DNA of 64,000 bases from Arcobacteraceae bacterium (GCA_023138835.1 JAGLOP010000002.1:1-64000), one strand, 5' to 3'; shown: positions 17,790 to 28,211, counted from the first letter of the stretch. Translations and numbers: made by a program. The notes: a model not told the origin generated them from the letters alone.

Positions 17790-19069
17790 TATCGTAAAGC
17801 ATCTGCTATTAACTCAATCGGATTTTTAAATATTACATCAGATTGAGTTCGTCCTAAACCATCCGTTATTTGCATTCTACAAGCACTACATTCTGCACTG
17901 ACTATATTTGCTTTTGTCCCATTTATCATTTTTGCTTTACTAAGACCTACCTCTTTTGCTATATGGTATTTTTCACTTTGCATAGTAACACCGCCAAAAC
18001 CACAACAAGCATTTGGATCACTCATTTCATCAATCTCATAATTGGCACCAATCAAGGCTCGAGGTTCTTTATGTATATTTTGCATTTTTTTAGCATGACA
18101 AGGATCGTGATAAGTTACTATATCTTTAATATTTTTTTCTTTAGTGCAAAGTAAGGCTTTTAACTCAGTATTGTCTTCCAGCCATTTTGTAGCCATTATA
18201 ACTTTTGGCGCTAACTTCCTAGCTCGCTTCATCCAGTTTGGCTGATCATGTAAAAAATGTTCCCAATCTGTATTTATCATAGCGCTGCAAGTAGCTTCCG
18301 GTACGATTATCGCATCAACATCATCTATAAATGTCTCAAAGTATTCTATATTTTGTTTGATAAGATAATCAACAGTATCAAAATCACCGGTAAAATAAGC
18401 AGGTGCTCCACAACAAAGTTGTTTTTTAGGGATAAATGCATCAATTTGTAATTGTTCTAAAATGTATAAAAGTGATTTTCCTATATTTGTGTAGGCATAA
18501 TTTCCCATACACCCAATAAAAATAGCAACTCTCATTTTTGGATTATTTACAGTCACATTTTCAGGATAACTGTTTAAAAAAGAAGTTCGATCAGCAAATG
18601 GTAAAGTTCTATCTTTAATCATCTCAATTGGTAAATTTAATCTTAACTTACTGCTTTGTTTATCATGATTTATTTTTAATCCGCAAGTTTGAAATACCCA
18701 TCCCATCTTTGCCAGTAAATCCATAATTTTACGGTTTCGCAAGAGAAAGAAGAAAGCTCTTTTGTACCAAGTAATACCATATTTCTTAGCTATATCATTT
18801 CGTACTTGTTCTATTATCATATCTGTCGGTAAATCATTTGGACAAACTTCCACGCAGTTTGTACATAAAAAACAACTTTCAAATATATCTTTTGCAGTCT
18901 TATCTAATTCTAGCTCATCTCTCTCATAAGCACCCAATAAATCTATAAATCCCCTTGGAGATGTAGTTTCATCTTGGTTTATTTGAAATATAGTACATAC
19001 GGATTTACACTTACCACACTTGATACAATCATCACTGACGGCAGTATAGTTAAATTTTTTATCTATCAT
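17789..19069 (-). CDS. Fe-S oxidoreductase with two 4Fe-4S and two CCG domains (GlcF/GlpC-like)
   Basis: 426 residues. Two ferredoxin-like clusters: CIKCGKCKSVC near 15-25 and CFLCTNCVEVCP near 66-77. Two cysteine-rich (CCG) domains follow, with CCGAPAYF and PCH...CCGFGG. This is the layout of GlcF, GlpC and LldE electron-transfer subunits. No flavin-dehydrogenase partner gene is next to it, so the donor is not clear. It overlaps hemN by four bases and lgt by one. Confidence 0.85.
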   Translation of the reverse strand: MIDKKFNYTAVSDDCIKCGKCKSVCTIFQINQDETTSPRGFIDLLGAYERDELELDKTAKDIFESCFLCTNCVEVCPNDLPTDMIIEQVRNDIAKKYGITWYKRAFFFLLRNRKIMDLLAKMGWVFQTCGLKINHDKQSSKLRLNLPIEMIKDRTLPFADRTSFLNSYPENVTVNNPKMRVAIFIGCMGNYAYTNIGKSLLYILEQLQIDAFIPKKQLCCGAPAYFTGDFDTVDYLIKQNIEYFETFIDDVDAIIVPEATCSAMINTDWEHFLHDQPNWMKRARKLAPKVIMATKWLEDNTELKALLCTKEKNIKDIVTYHDPCHAKKMQNIHKEPRALIGANYEIDEMSDPNACCGFGGVTMQSEKYHIAKEVGLSKAKMINGTKANIVSAECSACRMQITDGLGRTQSDVIFKNPIELIADALR

Positions 19070-20433
19070 ATAGTTTTACTAAATCTTCTTTTATCTTCTG
19101 GTATATTGTTTAAATAAGCATCAAACGGCATAGATATATTTCTAATTAGCATAGAACCTGTCTGATTTACACTAATTTTATCATCTATTATTGTGATAAG
19201 TTCAGCTTCTACAAACTCCTCTAAGGCTTTAAGTGCATCGCTAAAATATTCTTTAAAATTAATATTAAATTTTCTTTCAACGGTCTTCATATCTAAAGAG
19301 AAATTTGCCATAAGTTCCATAATGATATATTGTCTTAATATATCATCATCATTTAAACTATAACCTTTAAATACAGGCAAATTACCATTATCTAAAGCTT
19401 CTTCATAAGATTTTAAATCTTTAAAGTTTTGAACATAATAATCAACACCGTCACCAATAGAAGTAACACCGATACCAATTAAATCTGCACCGCCTTTTGT
19501 AGTATAACCTTGGAAGTTTCTATGAAGTTCACCTTTTTCAATTGCTTTAAAAAGTTCATCTTCAGGTTTGGCAAAGTGATCCATTCCAACCATTTTATAT
19601 CCATGTGAGCTAAAAAATTCAATACTGTCTTTTAAAATTTCTAATTTAGTTGAAGGCGGTGCAAATGTTGTTTCATCAAATTTTCTTTGAGTTTTCATCA
19701 TCCATGGAACATGAGCATAGTTAAATACTGCAAGTCTATCCGGGTCTAATTTTACAATATCTGTAATGGTCTTTGCAAAAGTTTCTTTTGTTTGGTGTGG
19801 AAGTCCATAAATCAAATCAACATTTACTGATTTGATTCCGGCATCTCGTGCAATTTTTATCACATTTGCAGTCATATCAAGTGGCTGGATTCTATGTATT
19901 GTTTTTTGTACTTGCGGGTCAATATCTTGAACACCAAAACTTAATCTGTTTGTTCCGGCTTCTTTTAATACATCCATATGCTCTTTTGTAAAAAATCTAG
20001 GGTCTACTTCACAACTAATCTCCGCATCATCACTAAAGTTAGGAAAAGTTTCTTTAATTGAATCAAGTACCTCTTTTAATTGAGATGGATCTAAAAAAGT
20101 AGGAGTTCCCCCGCCAAAGTGCATTTGTGTTACAACTCTATTGGTATTTAAATAGTTAGCTAAAATTTTCAACTCTTTTTTTAGATACTCAATATATCTA
20201 ACTTTTTTATCTTCTTTACTTGTAAAAATTACATTACAACCACAAAAATAACATGCACTTCTACAAAAAGGGATATGTATATAAAGTGAAAGCGGTCTAT
20301 CGTCACTTTGTGCTTTAAATTTTGCTATTAAATCATCTTGTGTAAACTCTGTGTTAAATTCAGGAGCTGTTGGATAACTTGTGTATCTAGGTCCTGGTCG
20401 CGAGTATTTCTCAAATTTTGTAAAATCAATCAT
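19066..20433 (-). CDS. hemN: Oxygen-independent coproporphyrinogen III oxidase
   Basis: 455 residues. Radical-SAM enzyme decarboxylating coproporphyrinogen III to protoporphyrinogen IX without oxygen. The cluster motif [10 protein letters not shown] is near residues 60-70 and the N-terminus [13 protein letters not shown] is diagnostic of HemN. I start it at the ATG at 20433 (AGGAAT nine bases upstream), giving [10 protein letters not shown]. The open frame extends 35 codons further, but that part has no family similarity and lies inside argF. It overlaps argF by 8 bases. Confidence 0.95.
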   Translation of the reverse strand: MIDFTKFEKYSRPGPRYTSYPTAPEFNTEFTQDDLIAKFKAQSDDRPLSLYIHIPFCRSACYFCGCNVIFTSKEDKKVRYIEYLKKELKILANYLNTNRVVTQMHFGGGTPTFLDPSQLKEVLDSIKETFPNFSDDAEISCEVDPRFFTKEHMDVLKEAGTNRLSFGVQDIDPQVQKTIHRIQPLDMTANVIKIARDAGIKSVNVDLIYGLPHQTKETFAKTITDIVKLDPDRLAVFNYAHVPWMMKTQRKFDETTFAPPSTKLEILKDSIEFFSSHGYKMVGMDHFAKPEDELFKAIEKGELHRNFQGYTTKGGADLIGIGVTSIGDGVDYYVQNFKDLKSYEEALDNGNLPVFKGYSLNDDDILRQYIIMELMANFSLDMKTVERKFNINFKEYFSDALKALEEFVEAELITIIDDKISVNQTGSMLIRNISMPFDAYLNNIPEDKRRFSKTI

Positions 20434-21355
20434 TATTTCTATTCCTATCAAGATATACCATGATACCTTTTTGTGCATGTAGTCTGTTTTCTGCTTCACT
20501 AAATATAGTTTCACTAAATTTTTCAAATACTTCTTCACTTACCTCATAGTCCCTATATGCAGGAAGACAATGTAAAAATATAGCTTTGTCGGATGCTAAA
20601 TTCATTAACTTTGAATCTACTATAAATCCGGCAAAATCTTTGATTCTTTGCTCTTTTTCCTCTTCTTGACCCATAGATACCCAAGTATCGGTTGTAACAA
20701 CTGTTGCATCTTTAACAGCAGCTTTTGGGTCATTTGTAATCGTAATATCAGCTCCACTGATTTTTGCAAATTCCAAAGCTTCATTTAAAATATCTTCATC
20801 TACTTCATAACCTGCGGGTGTTGCAATTCTTAAATCAAATCCCAGCTTGGCAGCCAGCATTAGCCAAGAGTGAGTCATATTGTTTCCGTCGCCAATATAA
20901 GCTGCAACAATATTATCTTCAAGTCCATGTTCTTTGATAGTAATATAATCAGCCATTAATTGAACCGGATGATATTTGTCAGTAAGCCCATTTATAATTG
21001 GTACTTTTGAAAAGAAAGCAAATTCTTCTAATTCTTCTTGAGAATCATTTCGTATCATAATCATATCTGTCATACGGCTAATTACTCTTGAAGTATCGCA
21101 AATCGGCTCTCCTCGACCTAATTGAATATCATTTGAACTTAAAAAAAGTCCTATGCCTCCAAGCTGATAAATACCGGTCTCAAAACTTACACGAGTACGT
21201 GTACTGCTTTTTTCAAAGATCATACCAAGTGTTTGTTTTGGCATATAATCTTTAAATATCTTTTCTTTAGTTTCTTTTTTTATTTGAACAGCTATTTCAA
21301 TAATTTCTAAAATTTCTTCTTTTGAATAATCTTTTAGTGTTAAAAAATGTTTCAT
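20426..21355 (-). CDS. argF: Ornithine carbamoyltransferase
   Basis: 309 residues. Makes citrulline from ornithine and carbamoyl phosphate. Carbamoyl phosphate motif STRTRVSFE near 52-60, HPVQ near 127, and [12 protein letters not shown] near 262. Transcribed ahead of hemN and overlapping it. A good -10 lies upstream at 21388-21393. Confidence 0.96.
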   Translation of the reverse strand: MKHFLTLKDYSKEEILEIIEIAVQIKKETKEKIFKDYMPKQTLGMIFEKSSTRTRVSFETGIYQLGGIGLFLSSNDIQLGRGEPICDTSRVISRMTDMIMIRNDSQEELEEFAFFSKVPIINGLTDKYHPVQLMADYITIKEHGLEDNIVAAYIGDGNNMTHSWLMLAAKLGFDLRIATPAGYEVDEDILNEALEFAKISGADITITNDPKAAVKDATVVTTDTWVSMGQEEEKEQRIKDFAGFIVDSKLMNLASDKAIFLHCLPAYRDYEVSEEVFEKFSETIFSEAENRLHAQKGIMVYLDRNRNND

Positions 21356-21387
21356 AAATTTTATATCCTATTTTTTTGTAAGGATAG

Positions 21388-21393
21388 ATTATA
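21388..21393 (-). promoter_or_regulatory. Putative -10 of the argF-hemN-lgt unit
   Basis: Perfect TATAAT on the minus strand, 33 bases before the argF ATG. argF, hemN, the Fe-S gene and lgt all overlap, so one transcript is likely. Confidence 0.5.
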
Positions 21394-21426
21394 GTTAATT
21401 TAAAGTTTCAATACCCTTAATTTTAT

Positions 21427-21450
21427 GGTTTAGTAAATAACCACTAAACC
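21427..21450 (-). terminator. Weak hairpin after the EI24 gene
   Basis: Perfect 8-bp stem GGTTTAGT (21427-21434) / ACTAAACC (21443-21450) touching the stop codon of the gene at 21451. The following minus-strand sequence is AT-rich but lacks a clean T run, so termination is uncertain. Confidence 0.4.
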
Positions 21451-22239
21451 CTAATTACTATCTCCTAATTTATTCATATAGTTATGTCCTAAATATATGA
21501 TATAAAAAACCGGTAATATTAAAGCTACAAAGGGAATCATAGACAAAAGATATAAAAATAAAGTTTGCATTCTAAATGAGAACGAATACTTATCTTTAAG
21601 TTGTTCATGTTCAGTTTTATTTAAAAGCGTTGAGCCTACATCAAAATGTAACATTTTATGAAAGAAATAATAAAAAGGTATATTTATAGCTACAATATTC
21701 ACTAACGGTATAAAATATAAAGGTGTTAAAACAATGAAAAGTAATAACATTATAAAAATATTTTTGATTAAAAAGAAAATACTGGTTGCTACATTTCCAT
21801 ATCCATCCAACTTAACATTTGGATAATATTTTTTTTGCAAATTAGATAAAATAGATGGAGTTAAAAAACCGACAATTATAAGTGCTATGAATAAAGAGAC
21901 CCAAAGTACAGCAAAACTACCAATAGTATAAACTAAAAAACCAACAATCCATGAAGTTATAGAGTATTTTAATAAAAAATCCAATATCCAATATCCGGTA
22001 TATGTTTGATTTGTGGTTTCTACATTGCTTATACCATTTTGTATTGATGATTCTTGAGTTTGAATTTGTAGTGTAGTGTTTTGTAAAGTGTCAAGTCCTA
22101 TATCTGCAATTGCAAAGAATGCAAAGTATATTACTATTAAAGTTACAATAAAAGGGAAAAACGCAATTTTTAGCATAGGCTTACTCAATAAATCCTTTAT
22201 TGATAAGACTATGATTTCAAGTTGCGATTTGTTGTTCAT
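21451..22239 (-). CDS. EI24-domain (CysZ-like) membrane protein
   Basis: 262 residues. Four to six hydrophobic helices, N-terminal SIKDLLSKPMLKIAFFPF motif and the later NIPFYYFFHKMLHFDVGS block typical of EI24/CysZ-like proteins. CysZ is a sulphate channel in gamma-proteobacteria, but this branch has no known substrate and no cysteine genes are near. Located one base downstream of hemB. Confidence 0.75.
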   Translation of the reverse strand: MNNKSQLEIIVLSIKDLLSKPMLKIAFFPFIVTLIVIYFAFFAIADIGLDTLQNTTLQIQTQESSIQNGISNVETTNQTYTGYWILDFLLKYSITSWIVGFLVYTIGSFAVLWVSLFIALIIVGFLTPSILSNLQKKYYPNVKLDGYGNVATSIFFLIKNIFIMLLLFIVLTPLYFIPLVNIVAINIPFYYFFHKMLHFDVGSTLLNKTEHEQLKDKYSFSFRMQTLFLYLLSMIPFVALILPVFYIIYLGHNYMNKLGDSN

Positions 22240-22240
22240 A

Positions 22241-23215
22241 TTAGTTATTATTTAAAATTTCACAAGCTTCTTTCGCATGATATGTTATGATAATATTGGC
22301 TCCGGCTCGTTTCATACTTAAAAGTTTTTCCATCATAACTCTTTCATAATCAATAAGCCCGGCATTTCCGGCATGTTTTAACATAGCATACTCACCACTT
22401 ACATTATATGCAGCAATTGGTAAGTTTGTATTGTTTCTAATATCTCTTATAACATCAAGAAAACTTAGAGCTGGTTTTACCATAAGTATATCAGCACCTT
22501 CTTTTTCATCTTCAAGTGATTCTTCAATAGCTTCAAGTCTATTTGCTACATCCATTTGATATGTTCTTCTGTCTCCAAAACTTGGAGTTGATTCTGCTAC
22601 ATCTCTAAATGGACCATAAAAAGCACTGGCAAATTTTGTACTATATGCCATAATTGGAAGATTTGGGAAACCATTTTCATCAAGTGCTTTTCTCAGCGTT
22701 GTAATAATCCCATCCATCATACCGCTTGGTGCTATCATATCTGCACCTGCTTTTGCATGAATTATTGCCTGCTGTGCTGAAATTTCCAAAGTGGCATCAT
22801 TATCAACACTTTGAGTTTTTGGATCCATAATCCCACAATGCCCATGATCTGTATATTCACAAAAACATAAATCTGTAGCAATATACATTTGAGGATATTT
22901 CTCTTTAATAGCTTTGATAGTTCTAGATATTAAAGAATGATCGCATAAACATTCACTGCCGACACTATCTTTTAGATCAGGTATCGCAAATAGTAAAACA
23001 GATTTTAATCCAACTTCCAGCATAATACCACACTCTTTAACCACTTCATCTATATCCATTTGAAAAACACCAGGCATCGATCCAATCTCAATTTTATCAA
23101 ACTTTCCCTCTTTTACAAAAAGTGGATACATAAAGTCATTGCTTGTCAAAACAGTCTCTCTTACCAAACTTCTTATTGCTTCATTTGTTCTTAATCTTCT
23201 AAATCTCTTAAACAT
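22241..23215 (-). CDS. hemB: Delta-aminolevulinic acid dehydratase (porphobilinogen synthase)
   Basis: 324 residues. Condenses two ALA molecules. Contains the metal-site segment DLCFCEYTDHGHCGI (three Cys, zinc type) near 120-134, the Schiff-base lysines in STKFASAFYGPFRD and MVKPALSFLD. With hemN two genes away, haem genes cluster loosely. Divergent from ribA. Confidence 0.97.
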   Translation of the reverse strand: MFKRFRRLRTNEAIRSLVRETVLTSNDFMYPLFVKEGKFDKIEIGSMPGVFQMDIDEVVKECGIMLEVGLKSVLLFAIPDLKDSVGSECLCDHSLISRTIKAIKEKYPQMYIATDLCFCEYTDHGHCGIMDPKTQSVDNDATLEISAQQAIIHAKAGADMIAPSGMMDGIITTLRKALDENGFPNLPIMAYSTKFASAFYGPFRDVAESTPSFGDRRTYQMDVANRLEAIEESLEDEKEGADILMVKPALSFLDVIRDIRNNTNLPIAAYNVSGEYAMLKHAGNAGLIDYERVMMEKLLSMKRAGANIIITYHAKEACEILNNN

Positions 23216-23294
23216 ATTATTTACCTTTTCAGCTAATTTTAGATATTATCTCTTTTAAATTTAAAGATTTTAACAAAATAGGGATTAAAAGTTA

Positions 23295-23855
23295 ATGAAC
23301 ATAGAAGTTTCAAAAGTAGCAAAATTACCAACAACTCATGGAGAATTTTTAATACAATCATTTAAAGAGGGTATTAAAGAACATCTAGTGATATATACTA
23401 AGAATTTACCGGAAGTACCAAATGTAAGGATACACAGTGAATGTTTAACGGGTGATGCAATAGGCAGTATTAAATGTGATTGTCAAGCTCAATTAAACTA
23501 TGCACTTGATTTTATTAATGAAAATGATGGTATTGTGATATATTTAAGACAAGAGGGAAGAGATATAGGGCTACTTAATAAAGTGAATGCTTATGCTTTG
23601 CAAGATAGTGGACTTGATACTGTTGAAGCTAATCATCAGCTTGGTTTTAAGGATGATGAAAGAACTTATGAGATAGTTGATTTCATCCTTGATTATCTGA
23701 AAATAGATAAAATTAATTTACTTAGTAATAATCCTGCTAAATCAAGTAATTTAAAAGTTAAAATAGTAAATCGTATTCCTATTAAAGTAGGAAAAACAGA
23801 AGAAAATACTGGGTATTTACAAGTAAAAAAAGATAAAATGGATCATCTGTTATAA
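23295..23855 (+). CDS. ribA: GTP cyclohydrolase II
   Basis: 186 residues. First step of riboflavin synthesis. Zinc-site motif HSECLTGDAIGSIKCDC near 48-64 and catalytic YLRQEGRDIGL near 94-104. It is a stand-alone RibA, not fused to RibB. The stop overlaps the rsmG start (TAATG). Confidence 0.95.
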   Translation: MNIEVSKVAKLPTTHGEFLIQSFKEGIKEHLVIYTKNLPEVPNVRIHSECLTGDAIGSIKCDCQAQLNYALDFINENDGIVIYLRQEGRDIGLLNKVNAYALQDSGLDTVEANHQLGFKDDERTYEIVDFILDYLKIDKINLLSNNPAKSSNLKVKIVNRIPIKVGKTEENTGYLQVKKDKMDHLL

Positions 23856-24457
23856 TGTTAAAAGCTAAACTAGAAGAGATAGGATTATCGTTTGATAATT
23901 TATTTTATGAGAGATGCGATAAATTTATAGAATTATTACAGCAATGGGGAGAGGTGCATAATTTAACAGCTTCACTTCATACACAACAAATCAAAGATAA
24001 TATTATTGACAGTGTTTATCCATTAAAATTTTTAGATGAATTTAAATCATTACTTGATGTTGGTACCGGTGCCGGATATCCCGGTATGCTTCTGGCTATT
24101 GCAAAGCCTGATGTTAAAGTTTATCTATGTGAACCAAGAGTGAAAAGAGTTGCATTTTTAAATTTTGTGAAAAATGCTTTAAAGCTAGAAAATGTAACTG
24201 TAATTAAAGAGCGGGTTGAGAATATCAAAGATTTAAAAGTTGATTTTGTAACTTCTCGTGCAGTTACAAATACAGCACTTTTATTAGATTTGACAAAAGA
24301 GATATCAACATCCAAAACCAGCTATCTTTTTTATAAAGGCAGTTTGTGTGAAGAAGAGATAAAGCAAGCTCAACTTGATAACTATGAAGTGATAAGCGTA
24401 GGTGAGCATAGAAACTATTTATATATGAAACGACAAGGACTTTTTGATGATATTTAA
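23855..24457 (+). CDS. rsmG: 16S rRNA (guanine527-N7)-methyltransferase
   Basis: 200 residues. SAM motif LLDVGTGAGYPGMLLAIA near 67-84 and the N-terminal LTASLHTQQIKDNIIDS block mark the GidB/RsmG family. Translationally coupled to ribA and overlapping the next gene by 14 bases. Confidence 0.95.
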   Translation: MLKAKLEEIGLSFDNLFYERCDKFIELLQQWGEVHNLTASLHTQQIKDNIIDSVYPLKFLDEFKSLLDVGTGAGYPGMLLAIAKPDVKVYLCEPRVKRVAFLNFVKNALKLENVTVIKERVENIKDLKVDFVTSRAVTNTALLLDLTKEISTSKTSYLFYKGSLCEEEIKQAQLDNYEVISVGEHRNYLYMKRQGLFDDI

Positions 24458-24659
24458 ATTTATGGCATTTTTGGCAGTAGTATTTTTGGTTTATATAGTG
24501 TTTTTTAAAAAAAATAGAGAAAAAAATATAAAAGACAAAAAATATGATGAGATAACTGATACTATGGTTGAATGTCCAAAGTGTAAAACTTATATCTCAA
24601 AAGATGATGCTATTTTAAGTAACGGTAAATATTTTTGCAGTGAGGAGTGTTTGAAATGA
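24444..24659 (+). CDS. Small membrane-anchored zinc-ribbon protein (PP0621-like)
   Basis: 71 residues. One N-terminal transmembrane helix (about 3-20), a basic linker, then CPKCKTYISKDDA and CSEEC, a four-cysteine ribbon with the layout of the PP0621 family. Overlaps both neighbours in the ribA-rsmG-recQ run. Function unknown. Confidence 0.7.
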   Translation: MMIFKFMAFLAVVFLVYIVFFKKNREKNIKDKKYDEITDTMVECPKCKTYISKDDAILSNGKYFCSEECLK

Positions 24660-25030
24660 TATTAATAGGCGATGAAAATATTCCTTATGAAAATATAGAA
24701 AAAATCAACAATATTGAAGATATTAAAAATACCAAACCAAATTCAACGGTACTTTTCAATTTTGATATTGAAATTTTGAAATATACCAAACTTCATGATA
24801 TAAATTCTGCGGTAATAGCAAATGATATAAAAGAGGTGATTTATGCCTCTTCTATGGATGCTAAATATATTATTCCAATTGGCGATATAGTAATACAAAC
24901 TCAAAAAATAGCTGATAACTATATGTTTGACAGCAAAATTTTAGCTGTTATTGATAATAGTAATGAGATTGTTGAAATGGCACTTAAAGAAATTGACGGG
25001 ATTGTTTATAGATATATTTTAAATGAATAA
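24656..25030 (+). CDS. Conserved-type hypothetical protein, 124 residues
   Basis: I start it at the ATG at 24656 (GAGGAG eight bases upstream, ATGA overlap with the previous stop) rather than the in-frame GTG at 24647. Soluble, mixed alpha/beta (MILIGDENIPYENIEKI; VIANDIKEVIYASSMDAKY). No recognisable motif. It overlaps recQ by 8 bases, so it is made with it. Confidence 0.6.
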   Translation: MILIGDENIPYENIEKINNIEDIKNTKPNSTVLFNFDIEILKYTKLHDINSAVIANDIKEVIYASSMDAKYIIPIGDIVIQTQKIADNYMFDSKILAVIDNSNEIVEMALKEIDGIVYRYILNE

Positions 25031-26816
25031 ACAAAAAATACTAAAACAATACTTTGGTTTTGATTTCTTTAGACCTGTGCAAGAGAAGGCCATTGAACAT
25101 ATTTTAGAAAAAAAAGATTTACTTACTATTCTTCCCACCGGCAGCGGTAAATCTCTTATTTTTCAACTTCCAACTTTGATGATGGAGGGTACTACGGTTG
25201 TGATTTCTCCACTTATCGCACTTATGCAAGATCAAGTTGTTAATTTGCAAGTAAATGGTATAAGTGCTAAAATGATCAGTTCTCAAAATTCAAATGAAGA
25301 AAATAATCACACCTTTGATGAGTTGTTAAATGGAGAGTTGAAATTTTTATATATTGCACCTGAGCGATTTACAAGTCCTTATTTTTTAAATCAACTTCAT
25401 AATGTAAATATCAACTTCTTTGTTATTGATGAAGCCCATTGTGTAAGTGAGTGGGGGCATGAGTTTAGAGAAGATTATCAAAAATTAGGACTTCTTAAAA
25501 CTAATTTTCCAAATACTCCTATCAGTTGTTTTACCGCAACTGCAACCAGAAGTGTAGAGCAAGATATCCTTAGAACTTTATCAATTGATTCTTCAAATGT
25601 AGTAAGAAGTAAAATACAAAGAACAAATTTAATTATAAGAAGTCAAAAACGAATAGGTAATGGAAGAGATCAAATAGTCACATTTTTAAAAACACATAGT
25701 GATGAGTGCGGTATAGTATATTGTTTTACCAGAAAAGAGACTGAACAAGTGTCAGAATACTTAAACAGTAAAGGTTTTAATACTTTAGCTTATCATGCCG
25801 GACTACCTGCAAATAGCAGAGATGATATATTTAAAAAATTCAAAGATGAAAGTGTAAAAATAATTGTCGCAACCATTGCGTTTGGTATGGGGATAGATAA
25901 AGGAAATATTCGATTTGTACTTCATACTTCTATGCCAAAAACATTGGAAAACTATTCACAAGAGATTGGACGTGCCGGGCGAGATGGAATGAATGCCGAT
26001 GTTTTACTTTTATATTCAAAAGCTGATGAGATGGGTAAAAAGCGGTTTATTGATGATTTGCCAGAGGGTACATATAAAACTAATAATTATAAGAAATTAG
26101 AGCAGATGTATAGATTTTCTATATCTTCTAAGTGTAGACATAAGTTAATTGCTGATTATTTCGATGATGAGATTGAAGAGTGTGCAGATATTTGTGATAA
26201 TTGTTTGGGAGAAGAGAGAGAATATCAAGATATTACAATTGAAGCTCAAAAATTTTTATCAGCAGTTTTGAGATGTGATCAAAGATTTGGACAGGCTTAT
26301 ATCATAGATGTATTAAGAGGTTCTAGAGGGAAGCGAATTTTAGATTTCGGACATGACAATTTATCTGTATATGGTATAGGGAAAGATTTTGCAAAAGAGC
26401 AATGGGGCAGTGTAGTAGATACTTTACTTGATATTGATGCTATTTTTATAGATGGGGAATTCAGAGTTATTAAAATTACAAATATCGGTAATGAGATATT
26501 AAAAAAACAACGATTAGTTCAAATAGATGCTTCAAGCTTGGAAGTTTTAAAATCATATAATAAAGAATATAAAAAAGAGATAGTAACAAATGAACTTTTT
26601 GAGCAGTTTAGAACTTTAAGAACTTCACTGGCACAAGAAGAAAAAGTACCGCCTTATTTAATCTTTAGTGATAAAACTTTAAATCAGATGTCAAATGAAC
26701 TTCCCATTACAGATGAAGACTTTTTAAATATATCTGGAATTGGGCAGATGAAATTAGAAAAATATGGAGAAGTTTTTATTGATCTTTGCAGCAAATTAAG
26801 AAGTGAAAAAAACTAA
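25023..26816 (+). CDS. recQ: ATP-dependent DNA helicase RecQ
   Basis: 597 residues. Walker A TGSGKS near 39-44, DEAH box VIDEAHCVSEWGHEF near 134, motif VI QEIGRAGRDG, RecQ zinc site C..C..C (CRHKLIADYF, CADICDNC), RQC domain, and a C-terminal HRDC domain (about 530-597). 3'-5' helicase in recombination and fork repair. Full-length by the E. coli standard. Confidence 0.95.
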   Translation: MNKQKILKQYFGFDFFRPVQEKAIEHILEKKDLLTILPTGSGKSLIFQLPTLMMEGTTVVISPLIALMQDQVVNLQVNGISAKMISSQNSNEENNHTFDELLNGELKFLYIAPERFTSPYFLNQLHNVNINFFVIDEAHCVSEWGHEFREDYQKLGLLKTNFPNTPISCFTATATRSVEQDILRTLSIDSSNVVRSKIQRTNLIIRSQKRIGNGRDQIVTFLKTHSDECGIVYCFTRKETEQVSEYLNSKGFNTLAYHAGLPANSRDDIFKKFKDESVKIIVATIAFGMGIDKGNIRFVLHTSMPKTLENYSQEIGRAGRDGMNADVLLLYSKADEMGKKRFIDDLPEGTYKTNNYKKLEQMYRFSISSKCRHKLIADYFDDEIEECADICDNCLGEEREYQDITIEAQKFLSAVLRCDQRFGQAYIIDVLRGSRGKRILDFGHDNLSVYGIGKDFAKEQWGSVVDTLLDIDAIFIDGEFRVIKITNIGNEILKKQRLVQIDASSLEVLKSYNKEYKKEIVTNELFEQFRTLRTSLAQEEKVPPYLIFSDKTLNQMSNELPITDEDFLNISGIGQMKLEKYGEVFIDLCSKLRSEKN

Positions 26817-26842
26817 TAAGATAATATTTTAAGTTTTTAAGA

Positions 26843-26848
26843 TATAAT
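26843..26848 (+). promoter_or_regulatory. Putative -10 upstream of the EnvC-like gene
   Basis: TATAAT 37 bases before the GTG start at 26886, in an AT-rich gap after recQ. Confidence 0.45.
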
Positions 26849-26885
26849 CCGATTTAACTAGATAAAATATTTTGGAGTATTAAAG

Positions 26886-28211
26886 GTGATTTTTAGAGTA
26901 TTTTTTATCTTTCTTCTTATATTTTCATCATCTTTTGCATCTATTAGGGATTTAGATAATAAAATTAAAACTAATAAAAAACAGTATAAGAGTGTTGCAA
27001 GTAAAAAATATAATTTAAATAAAAATATCCATACTTTAGCATCTAAAATTATGCAAGAAGAAAAATCTTATCAAAAAAATAATGTTATTTTAAAGAAAAT
27101 CAATACAAAACTTATTTTAAATAAATTAAAACTGTCAAATAGTATTAAACAATTTCAAGAATTAAAAGAAAAGTCAATACATCTAAGAGAAGATAAGTCA
27201 CAAATTGAATTAGATGTAGTGGAGTTTGTTATTGAGAGATATTCAATGAGTTTGGGTATTAAACAAACTAATAAAAAATTACCTAAGGATATAATAGGCA
27301 AAGAAGTTTATACTTTAATTTTTGAAAATGCCAAAGAAGAGGTATTAAATCTTAATGTGGACTATTTAAAAGTAAATAATGCGATTAGACATAATGTTGA
27401 AACTACAAATAAATTAAATCTTTTTATTAAAGAACAATATAGAATCCAAGCACAATATATGAAGATGAAAAAAGATCAAGAAGAAGCCATAGAGTCTTTA
27501 AAGTTAAAACATAAACTTTATAAAAATAGATTAATAAAAATTGTTAGTAAACAAAATAAAATTACAGATCTTCTTGGAAGTTTAAATATATTAAAGAAAA
27601 AAGAGATAAAAGCAGCACGGCTTAGAGTAAAAAAAGCAAAAGAGAAGTTACGAAAAAAAGCACTGTTGAGAAAGAAAAAAGAACTGGCAAAACAAAAAAG
27701 GTTAAAAAAAGAGAAGAAAATTAAAGAATTAGAATCTAAAAATATAAGATTATCTTCAGCTAAAGATTTAAATATTAAAGTGCGAAACTTAGGTTCATCC
27801 GCTAAAGGTATTAAAATATTGAAATATAAAGGCAAAAAAACCATTGCTCCTTTAAAATCATACACAATAACTAAAAAATTTGGTAAGTACTATGACGCTG
27901 TATATAAAATGGAACTTTTTAATGAATCAGTATCTTTAAAAACAAAAAAAGAAAATGCAAAAGTATTGAATGTATTTAAAGGTGAGATTGTATATGCTAA
28001 GCAAAATTCAGGACTTTTAGAAAATGTTGTTATTGTTAAACACAGAAATAATTTACATACTATATATTCTCATCTAGACAAAATATCACCAACAATCAAA
28101 GTTGGTAAATGGATACCAAAAGGTTATGTTGTGGGTAGAATTAATGATACATTATTATTTCAAGCTACAAAAAACAGCAAATATATAAACCCAACTCGTT
28201 TGTTTAAATAG
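26886..28211 (+). CDS. Coiled-coil protein with degenerate M23/LytM domain (EnvC-like amidase activator)
   Basis: 441 residues, GTG start. Signal peptide at about 1-18. Long, very basic coiled coil from about 20 to 290, then a LytM fold at about 335-441. Of the zinc ligands of active M23 peptidases, the HxxxD is not visible, the HxH is replaced by LLFQA, and only the SHL histidine (IYSHLDKI) remains. That is the EnvC/NlpD pattern, proteins that activate periplasmic amidases at the septum instead of cutting peptidoglycan themselves. The activation role is family-based inference. Confidence 0.85.
   Translation: MIFRVFFIFLLIFSSSFASIRDLDNKIKTNKKQYKSVASKKYNLNKNIHTLASKIMQEEKSYQKNNVILKKINTKLILNKLKLSNSIKQFQELKEKSIHLREDKSQIELDVVEFVIERYSMSLGIKQTNKKLPKDIIGKEVYTLIFENAKEEVLNLNVDYLKVNNAIRHNVETTNKLNLFIKEQYRIQAQYMKMKKDQEEAIESLKLKHKLYKNRLIKIVSKQNKITDLLGSLNILKKKEIKAARLRVKKAKEKLRKKALLRKKKELAKQKRLKKEKKIKELESKNIRLSSAKDLNIKVRNLGSSAKGIKILKYKGKKTIAPLKSYTITKKFGKYYDAVYKMELFNESVSLKTKKENAKVLNVFKGEIVYAKQNSGLLENVVIVKHRNNLHTIYSHLDKISPTIKVGKWIPKGYVVGRINDTLLFQATKNSKYINPTRLFK

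Noticed and set aside
20434-20538. 35-codon N-terminal extension of hemN
   Set aside because: Lies inside argF, has no similarity to HemN, and a well-placed RBS and the family N-terminus fit the ATG at 20433.
27518-27865. Open frame on the minus strand inside the EnvC-like gene
   Set aside because: Phe/Ser-rich shadow of a Lys-rich coding strand; no RBS and no family.
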